Of a stretch of DNA of 64,000 nt, positions 1-14,700 are shown piece after piece (the first letter of the stretch is position 1; each line of letters opens with the position of its first letter). The DNA comes from Acholoe squamosa (taxonomy: Eukaryota > Annelida > Polychaeta > Phyllodocida > Polynoidae). Under the pieces are notes generated by a model. The model ran no database searches. It was given only the letters and a program-made list of their open reading frames with translations, and was not told the DNA's origin. The stretch lies in NCBI GenBank assembly GCA_949317995.1, contig OX439036.1, forward strand, positions 22,108,854 through 22,172,853, in the 5' to 3' direction. Both the position numbers and the translations under genes were made by a program.

Positions 1-2606
1 AAAGTAACAATTCAAAGAGGAATATAAGCACAGTTTGTCCATTATGCATTGATATACTGAATGTGGGCTCCAATGAGGAAAAGAAACGACAATGGAAAAC
101 CAGACATACAAGCTGTTAATGTCATACACACAATAAATGAGATGTATTATGATGTGATATGTTTCTAAACCAACAGAGCTGCTGGACCTTAAGCTGTCTT
201 GATGTGTTTTTTTGGCAGTTAGCAGAGCTATTATATAAATAGCTTGGTGTCAAGAATTCTTATACCAATAAACATATAATAATAGCCACAGGCATGATAC
301 CCTTCTATAATAATGAAATGCATCTAAACATATCATTTGATAATGACCATCTTGTAGTGCAGAAGTATTCAAAACCTAGCCTAAATCGCCATTAGTTACC
401 AGTAACTACCCACATTTCAAATTAAATGTAGATCATGATGTGCTATCTCCTTTGAACATATAGTTTAGTTTGGCATCCTACTATATATAAATGGAACCCA
501 TGCAAACAAATGGACTCAAATCATATCATTTAATACTTTGGCAGTTTCTAAACATAATCCAAGGAATAAGCAAATGCAACAAATGTTCATTAAAACTTGT
601 ATCTTTGATGTATGATGCACTAGCCCAAAGGTACTGGTCAGCTCTGATCTACCCTTTCAAGGAAAGATATAACTATATTTTACTGCAAGTCATACTATGT
701 GCATCACATGAACTTAAAGATCAAACATCAATTCAAACAGCTGAAACCTAATGTCTCCCTATCTTATAACACACGTAACAACAAAACCTGTATAGGATAT
801 CTAATTACACTTGATCAGAACATTACCCTGAACTGAACACAAGTATACATAGCTGTCTCAATTAGAAATGCAATAGTATCAGGTACTGGCCGTGGGAAGG
901 GTATTTAATTGCCCTTTTAAGATATACTGTCAATAATCAGGTTTAGCACCTCCTCACTAGACTCAATCATTTAGTGACATTCAGGGTGAAATGAGATTAA
1001 CAGGCATGATTTTTTTTAGAGAAAAGAAATGTTAAATACCTATAACCACTTGAAGTGAATCATAATATGCAATTACATCGAGAACATTTCAAACGACAAA
1101 ATTAGCATAGAAGGTAAGCCCCAGTATTATTAAAGGTCGTCCAGTCTTCTACTCATTAAGATGGACAGGTAGGTGAACCTTACTGGATGAAGAAACAGAA
1201 GATCCCATTTTTATATCAAAAATGAATCTAGACAATTTCTGTTTTGAAATAACATAGTAATCAAGGCTTGTTTCTTTATCCAACACATACATAACTCTTA
1301 CACTCTCACATACCCAACACTTGACATACATTTTGAATGTGTAATACAAAGAGGTATATGATTACCAGAAGTTCATTTATTTAACATCTTATGATGCAAG
1401 AAATTTTGGAGCTTGGCATATTCTGCCTAGGAAGGAAAGTTGATATAGCAGGGAGGGTCTGCAAATCACACACCCTACTTAAACAGAAATGTATGGTGTG
1501 TTAACATCACCGACAGTTTTATGGATTTTTTCGTTTGAATTTCTACAATTGGGCAATTCTAAATCTTCCCCTTTCAATCATATCATATAGTTATTCACAC
1601 GGCGATAGAAGGTAACAGTCTGATCTTCTAATCCATGCATAGACTGTCCATACATTTCTTCTTCTTTTGCATTAAAATTAAACAGTTGATCTTAACTATC
1701 TGACACTATTTGAAATGTGGGCCTTTTTCCAGATGCCCAAATGTGGAAGCACACGAATAGAAGGACATACCCCGATCACAACTTAAAGCAGCAACAACTT
1801 GTTTATGTGCCTTCTTTAAATACCAGAAAAATATATTCACCAGATTGACAAAATGACAATGTGCATACAATTATCTCAATATCACAGTGTGATGACAGAA
1901 AAAAAAGAAACACCTATCCCAGCATAAGTTCTTGGTTCAAAACATACACAACAACCCTACACCCAAAACTAAAGCTGATATATTAATTTGACCCCCCCCC
2001 CCCACCCACTCATATCTTCAAGTGCATGGATACTGGTATAAACACTTTGAAACAATAAGGGTAATGATCACTAAGGCACTCAAGGTATTGGATCATGTGT
2101 ATCCAATCTTGGTATACATAGTTTGGTTATTCAATACCATAATATTGTGTAACTTGGAAAACATTGGGAAAGTAATGTGAAAATAAGCCCACCACTGCTT
2201 CCCCTTCCCAATCTACTTTTGAAAATCACAGATATTGTGGTCCAGGCTGGCAGTGGAAATGCTAGTCATTGTAATATGAACTGATATCTGGTTTAACATT
2301 ATATATACTTAAGGACCACTGCCGCTTGCATCCATACAGCTGTCAATGCCATGATCAGATATAGTTATCAGATATGTGCTTCTACTGATGACCACAGAAA
2401 ACAATTTTTCTTACTTTAATAACTATGTACACGGGTATATATGTATAACATATCTTCACGACCGCCATGTTGAAGGAATATATATGTATATATATTTATC
2501 CATATTATGTATATGCTGCATGCAAAAAGTATAACGGCTTCATTATAATCCGAACTTGCAGAGCACTTAAGGAAACTTATGTGTGTGTATGTATGTATGT
2601 GTGTGC

Positions 2607-2677
<71 letters not shown>

Positions 2678-2745
2678 GGAGCATACATATACATACATAC
2701 ACATTTACCAGGATATGAACATTATCATGTATATAATCTTTTTTT
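1..2745. other. 3' flank of the exchanger gene, no gene seen
   Basis: AT-rich DNA downstream of the gene, possibly including extended 3' UTR. Open frames here are short (86 codons or fewer) and show no recognisable motif. It contains a C13 run at 1992 and an (AT)n array. Confidence 0.5.
2610..2674. repeat. (AT)n microsatellite
   Basis: Uninterrupted AT dinucleotides preceded by a GT-rich stretch. It gives long Ile-Tyr open frames on both strands that are not genes. Confidence 0.97.
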
Positions 2746-2751
2746 TTTATT
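2746..2751 (-). terminator. Candidate polyadenylation signal of the exchanger gene
   Basis: AATAAA on the minus strand, about 160 nt downstream of the stop. A GT-rich stretch (GTGTATGTATGTATATG-like) follows about 40-65 nt further downstream. Both positions suit a poly(A) site. A longer 3' UTR using other signals (for example AATAAA at 1376..1381) cannot be excluded. Confidence 0.42.
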
Positions 2752-2911
2752 ATCAGCATAAAGCCCAATTCATGCCGGCATAATAGATAACTGATAACAC
2801 GGCCCTTTTCATGTCCCTATGGTCTGTCTATAGGAGACCACAATGCATACAAAGCGCCAAACAAGTTTCTTATCTTTAACTATCTGTGATCTTGTGTCAT
2901 GACGGATTTGC

Positions 2912-2995
2912 TCAGATAGGCATATGCGCCTGTGTGTAGAAGTCAGGTTCGTCCTCGTCAGAATTATAACCTCCATCGTCATCGTCCCGATCGAG
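2912..2995 (-). CDS. SLC4A2/3-like: Exon 27: acidic C-terminal tail and stop, residues 1386-1412
   Basis: Acceptor ATTGCAG, phase 0 in, ending at TGA. It encodes [20 protein letters not shown] followed by TQAHMPI. The LDRDD start corresponds to the LDADD motif of human AE1, reported as a carbonic anhydrase II binding site. The end, HMPI, is close to the MPV end of vertebrate exchangers, so the true terminus is present. Confidence 0.95.
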   Translation of the reverse strand, partial: LDRDDDDGGYNSDEDEPDFYTQAHMPI

Positions 2996-5682
2996 CTGCA
3001 ATTTACAGAAAACAAGTACAATTATATGAATATTTATCACCAATATGTGGTAGATATAGTCCAGGGAAATTGTTGCATGCCTTTTATAACCTGAGGACTG
3101 TGTTAGAGGATGATGAAAGGCAGACAACGACTTCCGAGGATTCTATATGACTTATGCCTCACTCAAGCCTAGACTAGGGGAGGGGGTTGGTGCTAAGTGG
3201 ACCATATCGACTTATAACTGCTGTATGCAATATATTCACTATGCTTTTCTTTTCCAGCCCAGTGTGGTATAATAATATAATACATTATATCCGTTACAGA
3301 AAATTCCCCATTGGCCCCAGAAACATTAATAAAATAATCATCCACCTACATGAGCGAGTTCTTTCTCGGTAAAGGCGCGGGTTAGAAGGTGTCGTCGGAG
3401 GGGCACCATAAGGATGAGGAAGAAGGGGAAGGCGAGCGCGGCCTGTGTTGACTTGACCACCCAGAGTACAGCGAGGCAGACCAGCTGCAGCAGTGTGTAC
3501 ATGTGCATCTTGTATGTCTTCACCTGTAAGGTTAACATAAGTTTAGAGTGGTAAGTTATAACATTGAAACAATGCAGAAATGTATAACTTCAAAAATGTA
3601 ACTCAAAGTGTCTGAAAAATTCTGAATATTCACACACTTCAATGTTCTGAATTCAATGTAAACTACTGCAAAACTTAAAGAATGGAGATTTGTGTAAATC
3701 TATAGGCATGTCGGCCTCAGAAAATTCTGAAATCGGACAAAATTCTGAAAACTTCAAAGTTCCCACTATTTATTGGTCAAAGTTTTAACAGATATTTAAC
3801 TGACTTTTATCTGACCTTTAAAGAGGCCTCACATTAAGTATAAGCTACGGCTTATATGCGATGTACCATTAATGTGAGACAGGAATTCCACGACTCACCT
3901 TCTTGACGTATCCCACCTCGGGGTGGTGCTTCCTTGGCATAAAGAAGAGTTCTACCCGCTCGAACAACTGCACACCACTCATGGAGGCTACCCCCATGTA
4001 GAGGAAAACTCCAAACAGCACGGCCAGTGGCACCTGGCGCAGCACCGGCCCCATCAGCACTGACACACCTGTACAAGATAATATAGATATACATGTGTAT
4101 ATGAATGTAGACAAGGAGCCGGCAGTGGGAACTAGGGAGGGAAGGAAGGGCTAGGGTGGGTATAAGGAAAAGAGCTGAGATGGAAGGGATAAGGGAGAGG
4201 TAGGGATAGAAGGACAGTATGGGGTACAGAAGCCATGTATGTGAATCATGTATCAAAGAGAGCGCCACCAAAGCCATCATAGTATAATGGTCTTCTTTAA
4301 CATCAGGGAAGGCTAGAAAGATTCATTCTTTAAAGGTCCCTCACTGCAAACCTCTATTAACATGTATACGCATAATTGGAAATTTAAATATACCTACTGG
4401 ATCAAGTTATTTCCTAGTTACGAAAATGATTTTGTTACATAAAATTGAAGAGAAAGTAAGAAGAGAATGCTATGAGACTTTCAAATTTAAAACCTTTTAA
4501 CCAGCAAAGAGCCTTACCAATCATGATGTGCACAGCGATACCTGTGAGTCGCTGCTCTTTGACCTCAATCAGCTTTGGCTTCTCCCCGGGTGCATGTGTG
4601 CTGCTCATAACGCTAAGAGCAGAGACATGCGACACTGACCGTACTGTGGCGCAGGTGACAAGTGGGAGGCCCATGAGTCCACCGATGATGCCAAATGCAC
4701 CAATCAGGAACAGGTCTAGATGGAATCCAGTCCCTTTCTTTGTCTTCTTACTGATGATCATTCTGGTATAGAAACATGGAATATGATTATATTACTCCTC
4801 AATATGTGTCAGATGACGAGCACAAATGATCAACCGTGTGGGGTTGTGTCAAATATCTTTCTGCTTGCCTTTTAACAGGGCAGGACTACCTAGTTCTATT
4901 CTTCCCAATCATATGGTAGATATCAAAATTACAAAAAACATATACCGAAATCTCCCGCATATAAGACGCATCTTATGTGCGAACCTGCGCCTTATAGAAT
5001 CAGATCAAAGTCTGCGTGCGCCTTATAGGTAGTGTACTTTTACTATGGAACAGTACTAAACCTTCAAAAAATCAAGTCCTGGCTGCACCTTTTTTTCAAC
5101 TCAGGGGGCACCTGATACAAAGGATCTTTAATATACACAGGAGATTACTATAAACCTCACGCATAAGAAGAAATTCAGTTCAATTAGAAGCTTCAACATT
5201 TTTTATTTACCCAGTAATCTGTGACTCCATGAAGACGAGAATGGATACGAGAATACCAGGTAGGACGGCTGCAAAGATCGCCCACACAGGGAGCGGCTTA
5301 TCGATGCCCAGGGGTGGGATGAACCATCCGCGCTTATCAGATGCTGTCGGTTTAACACCGTCTGGCACACTGAGTTTCTGTTAAACAAGAGAGGTCAATT
5401 CATTTTAAAACTTGTATTTTCTTTGTAATCTTAACTCATAGTAGGCAATAACCATACATTGTAATATTCTGAAATCTCTTCCTATTCAATCTAGAAATAA
5501 TAAAACCCAATCCAGTTTTCCCTAGGGCTAAATGTTACTTCAAATAACCCTTCCGCCAGACTTGTATCATATCATTTACCTCCACGAAGCCTAGAAACAA
5601 GACTAGACAATTACCAACTTTGTACATCATTTAAATCTCTGTTCCAAGTAACACAATAGAGTAGGGCCAAGCAGTATGCTCC

Positions 5683-5741
<59 letters not shown>

Positions 5742-8700
5742 GAACGAGTGGACGTTGTTCATTTGTTCTTTGGAAGAATGGGAGGGGGGTGGGGTTGAAA
5801 AAAACCCATTAAAGTTTCAACACTGAAATTGCAACACATCAACGAAAAACTTCTCGAAACGAAATTGAAATGAATATGTAAAGGCATGTAGACGTAACTT
5901 TTGAACATACATGTATAATGATAGAAACTTGCATTAAAAACTGACAGACTTCCTACAGTCTGTCGATGTTGCCAGTGCCACGAGAATGAGTGCTAATACA
6001 AGAAATTACAATACCAAATCAATCAAGTTTTCAGTTGTGATCTGATATCTATAATTCTAAATTGGTGATGAAATCTGATGCCGGGACAATCGTAAACGAA
6101 GCCGCAAACCAGCGGCTTACACTCAGGGTAGTCCTGAGACAATTATCTAACATGTTGAATTCCTATATACGCTAATTCAAGCAAAAATGAACCATCTTGA
6201 TTGACGGCTTTTCCACATACCTGTGTGTAGGTTTCATCGATGAGATAATCGATGACTACCATAATAACAATTGCAATAGGTACACCAAAGTCTCCTAATG
6301 CACGCCGTGCCTGTAAATAAGATATAAAACATTGATATTGTGATGTATGCAGATTTCATGTATGTAGGTTATATCCATGGTATTTGATTTTGTAAGGAAA
6401 TTTGACCATTTGGGAAAAGGCTAATTCTTTAAGCTACATCGTCGCCTTAGTGCAAGAAGGGTGTAATTTCATCTAGATCAGCAGGGTAAAAGGTACCTCA
6501 GTGAGGCCCTTCATGGATGTACCTTTCCCCCTGTTGACCGAGATGCACTTACAACCTTCTTGCATTGAGGCAAAAATATGTTTATATTTATTTCTTTTTC
6601 ATTTAAGACATCATTTTCATAATTGGAAATTTAAAAGTAAACTGGAAACATGCAATGCTCAAGTCGTCATATACTCACACTTCGGCCTAAGAATTTACTG
6701 TTGCGGAACTGTTTCAGGAAGTATGCAATGAAAAATGTGCCAAGGGTGAGAATAAGTGAGAGAAGGGCTGTGTTGGGCTGTCCGACAGGCTCTGTGCTTG
6801 CAGTGACAGCAGCTGGTGTCTCTGATGTCATGTTGTCAAATACGAGTGATGAGGCATTGGTGAGGATGGGAGGTATGGGTGTCGTAATATTAGCGGTGAG
6901 GTTGGACATGACAGTGTCGTCTTCGTCGATTTGTGGATAATGACTTTGTAGTGGATGAGCGAGAAATATCTGCAATACAAGATTTATAAGTACTCAAAAA
7001 AAAGATATCTTCTCAAATTATGTCTTGGATGGCTAGTTATGTTATTCATGAGTACCGTAATCTTCCGCGTATAAGACGCAGTGCGCGTATAAGACGCACC
7101 TAGAGTTTTGGAAAATTCTCAAAAATATGAAAAATTCATAACTTTGGTTCTACTGAGTGAATTTTTAAAATTTAAAAACCTGTGTGTAGCTTGGTCCCCC
7201 TGGACCCCCCTGGGCCCCCTTATGCCCTATTATGACCATTATGGCATGTAACATATCAAAAGAAAGGTCTTGGTGTCCCCCTTGTGGATCCAAGGAGAAC
7301 TAAAACCCCTCGTATAAGACGCGTCTTATACGCGAGAGATTACGGTATTTCATTGATAGTTCCATTCCTACAATGGTGATAGTATCTACTGTCAATTCTC
7401 CCGTATAGACCCTTTACCGGTGGGCCGATTCTGTATTATTGCCCACGGGGGAGTCAGTTTCCGGTCTGGCATAGTTTAATTTTCAAACACTAGGTGTCCC
7501 TGACCTCCCTCTTTCTCTACAGGTGCTACAGGTGCCCTCTAGCATGAGGCCTGCACACTAGGCAGACCGGAAACTGACTATGCAAGGCATTATGGGATAT
7601 TGGAGGTCCGACTATAAGCCACACCCTCGTATAATTTAGCCGCACCGCTGACATTGAGAACAGCTAAAAGCCATAGGCAAGGGTTGAAAATGGGCAATTT
7701 AATACTCTTTTATAGTGTAAAATACCCTCTTATAAGCCGCACCCTGAATTTGGGCTATTCCTAAAAGCCTTATTTTTATTTGAGTTCTGGTATTAATTTA
7801 CGGTAATTACAAAACTTAATTTCTACAACTTATAATAAAGGATTTACGATCAAGACGATGATTATATTACAGCTTACTTTGTACAATTTATAGAAGACTT
7901 CGTAGATGAAAATGAGTGAGATGAGTGCTGCGAATATCTCCATGGTGAAGCGTGTGAAGTAGCGCACGAGGAAGGTTCCCTCGAAACACACAATAATGAG
8001 GGCAATGACGAACACCCAGAGGCAGATCCAGACCCGGAACGGCATGTACTCCAGTCCTACTGTGTTGCAGAACTATGTGGGGAGAATAAATATGTATTTA
8101 GTGCTGTATAGGTTCCAACAAATCTTATATATGGACTTTTGAAGCCTGCATGAAGCCGACAGGCCCTAAATATTCCAGCAGAACGGAGTCAGATCTTAAG
8201 TTATATGTCCTTTGCACATAAATTCTGACTTGCGTTGTGAAAGTACCATGCAACAACAAGGTAGACTCCTAAGGGAGCATCCTTACCTGGTAAAGCCCTT
8301 CCTCAAAGACGATGATAGGTCCGGTGAACCCAACGATGAGTAATGGTTGTCCAGCAAACAGCGCAAAGAGAATACCGCAGACAGATGTCATAATAAGGAG
8401 CTCGCTCACTCCCATCCAACCGTCTACTTTCTCACCTATTATTAATTAGCAGACACAAAAAATGGCATTCAATTTCAGTATTACACATATTGATTAACCA
8501 TATTCGGCATGAAGAGCTCACATACCCTAATAAGCGCACAAGCCCTTATTTTTGGCCAAATTCTAGACTAAATATAACCTGAAATTCTTCATTTTTAGAG
8601 CCCCATTAAATTCTTAACTACTGGAAATACATTTTAAAATTTTTCCAAACACACAGTGCGCTAATTACTTCAAATATAGTAATCATCTTATAACACATAC

Positions 8701-11700
8701 TCAAAAGTACTTTCTCATATCGGTCGATAAAATACATGTATGTGAATATTGTACTCACCTAATAGACCACCAAATGTGATGGCAGGCGACAAGCAGGCAA
8801 AGTATATGAAGAAGAATGTAGCGAGACACTGTAGATTCAGTGCATCTTTGATATCACTAAGGTACTTTGGGTACCGCCGCTTTATGTCTTTGACCATTCC
8901 ACCAAAAGGTTTTTTTGTCCGTATGAAGGGATCATCTATTTCCTCATCCTTAGTTGGAGCTAAAAGTTGCAAAAAAGTGAGAGGTAGGAAGATTTTCTAT
9001 TAAGCATAATATCAAATGCCACCAAGTATTTAAGCCAGGGGCATAAAAATCTTTTTACAAATGAAAGAATTGCCGAATATTCATGCCATTTTTCCTAATG
9101 TTCAGTCAATAATTCCCATCGTTATAGCTATAATCACAGAAATCATTCTGCAATCTAGGTACAATGTATAAATATGGTTTATAGTCTTACGTGGAGGCTT
9201 CTTTTTCTGCTCTTCAAGCCTCTTTTTACGTGACTTCTCCTTTGCCATGTCCATGATAGGTAGGAGGGTGTTCCTCTCGTAATCACCAGGGGGCAACACA
9301 ATCGACTCATCCAGGAAGTCATTTATAGCGTTCAGCAAGTCGCGCCTTTCTTCAGCTTGGTAGGCAATGTCATGGAACCTCTACAAAAGAAACAGTTAAT
9401 GACTTGATGTTCTTAGCGTTGAACTGTAGGACATATTTATAAAGATTCAAGATGATTTATCAGAGTGTAAATGTGTATCAGTCTACGTGAGCATCCAAAT
9501 CAAGGGTGCATTAATTTTTGAATGGACTTTACTCCCCTCCCCTTTAACGAGATACCATGTACTTAGATCATGAAAACTAATTAAGTAACCATAATTGAGG
9601 AACTATCAGTTTGTCACTGATATCAATATCATAGATCTATACATTTATTAGTAGTCAATGCAATAGAAAATCCTCACCGCATTGGCCATGAGTGTAGAAA
9701 TAGATCGTCCAATCTCATGGTAATTCATTTGAGTGCTAGGTGGTCCGAGTAGAATGAACAAGAAGCGCACGGGTAGTGGCACCTCAGTGAAGTCCCCTAG
9801 CATGCAGCCTTTCGCTAATCGTACAAAGGCCATGACCGGCTGCTCTAGGAAGTCCACTTCTCCCACCAGTACGGTGGTGGCCTCAGCACCCTGCGGGATC
9901 CTGCGCAGGATGTTGCCATGGGCCCCAGAGGCCTGCAAGTTGATATCTGACTGGTTTTGGCGTATGCCTCCAGTCTGCTGGATCAAGAAACATGAAGATT
10001 AACATATGAAAACTTGCTATTATATTCGGAAAGGTTATAACTGAGCTGTCTTGAAATCTTCATGTATTTTATAAGACGTTTGGATATATTGTTGAGGAAA
10101 CGGCCATCTCGCATGGGAGAAAGTTATTTACTTGGCATAGAGTGTTAACAATCGGTGATATTGGAACTTTTTTTTAGAGAAATTATCTCAAAGCAGATGA
10201 CATGGCATGACATGGTACATTTTCTTTATATTTTACAGAAGAGACATTTAGAGGCATTTACACTTATCAAAGTGACTGTTAAAGTGTTGATAAAGAGTAG
10301 GTTATGGCAGAGACAAATAGGAACTACCAAAGCTGAGTACATACTTGTAGAGTGCCTAGTGAGTGGGTGCACTTGGGGTGTGCCAAAGGATGTGCCACAC
10401 CAGTTGTGTGACTTGTATATTCAACCTGCTTCTCCTACCTATTAGCCTTTTTTGTGTGCACACATATGCCCATATACTTTGGTGACATCCCACATTACTT
10501 CGCCTCATATCACCGTGTTACAAAGATGTGGTTTGGCACCCCCTGAATGTACTCAGTGTACCGGAAATCGGTCACTCGTACCCTGGTGCCATCTTCCTAG
10601 GCACTACACACCCTGGATAATATCGACCCCAACATGTAAATTTAATCCTACCTCGGCCATATCGATCTTAACATGATCCTTAGAGTTGTTCTCAGTTTTC
10701 TCAGGAACCTTAAGTTCTGAGTTGGAGGACTTCTTCACAGTGCCATCTATGTTCAGATTGGTAAACCCATTGACTTCACCTTAAAATGAAAAGTAACAAT
10801 ATTCAATTTAAATTGCGAAATCATTTTATGAAACAAATCATGAAACTTCTCTCGAAAGGATGCTTTGAGATATATGCGACCAGATCTGATTCAGATAGTT
10901 ACTAAAGGGGGCAATGAGGGAGGGGGCATTGAGGGAAGGAGGCAATGAGAGAGGGGGCATTGAGTGAAGGAGGCAATGAGAGAGGGGGGCATTGAGTAAA
11001 GGAGGCAATGAGAGAGGGGGCTTTGAGGGAAGAAGGCAATGAGAGAGGGGGCATTGAGGGAAGGAGACAATGAGAGAGGGGGCTTTGAGGGAAAGAGGCA
11101 ATGACAGAGGGGACATTGAGGGAAGGAGGCAATGAGTTATTTCTACTCTGGTGACAGGAGAAGTCGATGACAGAAAGGGGACAATGGGCACAGGAGACAC
11201 CGAGGAAAAGAGGCTTGGGGGTTAGAAGCAATGAGGATCAGGGCATGGGGCAAAGAAAAGAGTAATGATGGAAACGCAATGAGAAAAGGGGTGAGGCGGG
11301 ATTAATGTGTGAAATTGTAAATATGACAATTTAACCACCTTTTCATCATTCATATTTTGAATAGACAACAGCAGTATGACAATGTCGCCTCTTTCACTGT
11401 TGTCAACATGTAGATCTTGGCGCTACTTAGCCATTTAGTAGTTGTAATAGGGTCATCCTGTATTTAGGCCAGCGTCCAATGAATGCATGCTCCCTGTATT
11501 TATAACATTGGAATGCTGCCAAGGATGATTCTGATCTACTTCATTATGGGTCCTCATGATATAATTAGGCATCATCATACTGCTTGACTGACACCGAGAT
11601 CATTCTTTCTTCTGCTATAAACTATTTGTGAGCAGTCAGCCAAGATGGATAACGGGAGGGGGGGGGGTAGCATGGGTTATCCATTCTCTATGACTTGTTT

Positions 11701-14700
11701 CCCTTCAGTAATTGAAAACCTTAACCAAATATGATGTACATTGATTGTACTCGGTGTGTTGGCATAATCTTTTAAACACAAAGAAAGAACGAAAGAAAGA
11801 AAAAGAAAAAAAAGGGAAAGAAAGACAGTCAAATAATCATGGTACATGCATTGTACTCAATGTGTTGGAATAGTCTTTAATCATAAAGAAAGCACCATAA
11901 GAAAAGAAAAGAAAAATGGAAAAGATAGAAAGACAGACAGAGAGAAAAAATCTGGAAAAAAAAAGTCTTGTTGTGCTTTGGCCAAAGTGGAACGATAAGC
12001 CCATGTCTTCCTTTTTTAATTGACCCATTAAGTCAGATTTATTATCAGATGGATCTAACTATGGAAGGAATGTAAATGCAATACATAACAAGTATCTATA
12101 CAAGTAGCTTGGACCAATGTCAAGTATACCTACCTAGATGTATCTACTAAGTTCATTGGCCGTCAAAGATTAACACATAATGAAATACCATCTAGTTTGA
12201 TAATATCGTCATTACAGCATATTATGATCTCTGAAACGAAGATTTTCATAAAAGAATGCACAAAGTCTCTATTCCAGTGGCATAGAATGGGGTACATGTA
12301 ATCAGTCATTTATGATGCATCACATTCGAGTTAATAAGTGACCCCTCCCCAATAAGCACACCTTTTATGGCCAGTTCTGTTGACAGGCTATGACGCATCC
12401 ACATGTATAATACCGAGGTTGAGGTTTGATGAGGACAAATTGTGCCTTATGGACATTTTGTAACGTCTTATATGGGCTTTGTGTGGGCGGAAATGTGCGT
12501 CCTCACTATGGAACTTTGTAGCCTTTGGACATAACTGATCATAACAGGCCCTCCCAATGTGGAATCATTCTATGCCAGAATCATACACATTTTCAACAGT
12601 ATATACCAGCAGTTAGGAAAATCCTGTAAAAAAAGAATAAATGCATTAAATCATTCCTTGGGTTATAAGCCGTGAAAAATGAATCAGGTGCAGCCCCAGC
12701 ATCTACACCTTCTGTAAGTTAATATGGGGGACAGTGAAAGAAAAAGTACATTTTAGTTCCAATATAGTTATATACCAATGCAATATTTTTAATCGATTCT
12801 TACGTGTTTGGCCAAATTTGCAATTTTTATGGCATCAGGAAATGTGCACAATACATAGCACTAAGCGTTGTGGCATGCTTTGAATTTTCTTTCTGATAAA
12901 TGTTGGCGATACTCGTGTGAATCGACCTATTAATTCCTTAATACAAAATAAAAACAGCCGCGTTGTGACAAACATAATATCATTCAAGACATAGAAGCTG
13001 AATGGACCGATGAAGCATAACATTCTTTTTAAACATCATAGTTACCTTCTTCTTTATGTGACTCTGCGATCGGTTTCAAATTTGAACCGGAACTAAACCA
13101 GGATATGGTGTGCCTTCGGGCGGTCAGGCTCCGTGCCACACCACTATTTGCACTCACTGTCAAACATGCAGATCACCCAGACAAGCACAACATTACTCTT
13201 TTGTTATATACTGCAACATCAAATAGTTCAATCACACCATAGACATCATGGAGGGGGGGGGGGCTAAATTGTTCTGTATAGTCATTGATTAGCCATGATT
13301 TTTAATGGTTAGGAAAAAGTATTTACAGATTCTGTGGGATGAAACAATGTCCCATATACAAAAGATGAATCAATGGTCCAATGGGTATTGTACATCGATC
13401 TATAGAAAATACACATTTACCAATTAACGGACAACGTAAACATGTGTTAGGTGAACAGTAACAGTTTTTATTTCATCCTCACTTTTTTGAAGGGGTCCAT
13501 TAACTATGCCATGCCAAAGGGGTATTCGTCAAAGTGTGGCAAACAGTGGTACACGTAGGTATGGGAAAAATACATGATGGGGGTGATCGCCAAAGATGAA
13601 AGTGACTCAGCACAAAACAACAACTTGAAATTCTCAAAATAGAATTACCCCTTATCATTTTAAATATGAACGACTAACCCTTTGAGACTTGAAACCCTCT
13701 GAATTGCTCAAATAGAAACATTCCTTTACTATAGTTTTTTTTTTATAGAAACGTAAAGCTCTTTGGAACTTGAAAATCCCTGAACTCAGGGAAACTAGGA
13801 AGACTTTCATCACTGAAAAACCATCATACGAACCCATCATGGTCCTATTTTGTCAAAGTGAGACATGGTTAAAGTTATCGCACCAAATCTCTTCCTTTGG
13901 TGTGTATTCGTTATTACAACAGGCCTAATAGACTAAGATATACCCTTGCACTCAATTTATGGCAACGTTTTATAAACAACTCACCATTTTCTTTTTCCTG
14001 ACCTGTTCCCGTGCTGCGCCCGGTCCGCGTTCCAAAAAAGTTTGCGAGATTTCTGAAGCTGCCTGAGGCAGAACCTCTTCTTGGTGGTCCACCTCTGGAG
14101 GAAAGGATAAAATAAAAGAATTGCACCAGTTTTAGCCAAGTTTTCTACATAACAACATTGATTAAGATTTGTTTACATGATACATTAGAAACATGGTTAT
14201 TATTGCTTTTTAAGATTAAAAGAAACACAAGACAAAAATCTGAAATTTCAATATAAAATATTTTGTTCTCACTTCTCTGGGCATTTTTTTTTCTCATTAA
14301 ACTGTCAGCCTCTATCTTATTCATTTTCTAACGCGTAGGAGAAACCATCCCGTCCATGAATCAGTGAACTAATTCGTGAACGTCCCCTTGTAAAAGAAAC
14401 TTAATTGCTCTTCTACACGCTAACAGTACAATGATAGAATTATAGAAAAAAACTGTTGATATCTTTACAAGAAATCAAATTGATTGAGAAAACGATTACA
14501 TTAATGACATATAAACAACCCTCCAAATCTCATCATACCTCATAGAACAGTATATATGTAATGCTGCTAAACTTGGAAAGGTCTGGGTCACCTAAACCAG
14601 CTTGGATACCAATTGCAATCCTACTTTTCTCAGGAATGGAAACTCACAAGAACCTTTAAGAGTGGATTTACGGTTTATGCATAACAGCGTATTTATAGTA

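Larger units (their letters stand above)
10780..13045 (-). other. Intron 14 (2.3 kb)
   Basis: Between exons 14 and 15. It contains the 31-bp G-rich minisatellite and the GAAA-rich tandem duplication. Nothing else is recognised. Confidence 0.6.

Noticed and set aside
10838-11231. Two minus-strand frames of 109-120 codons rich in Ser, Leu and Pro
   Set aside because: They are translations of the 31-bp G-rich minisatellite in intron 14, open in overlapping frames.
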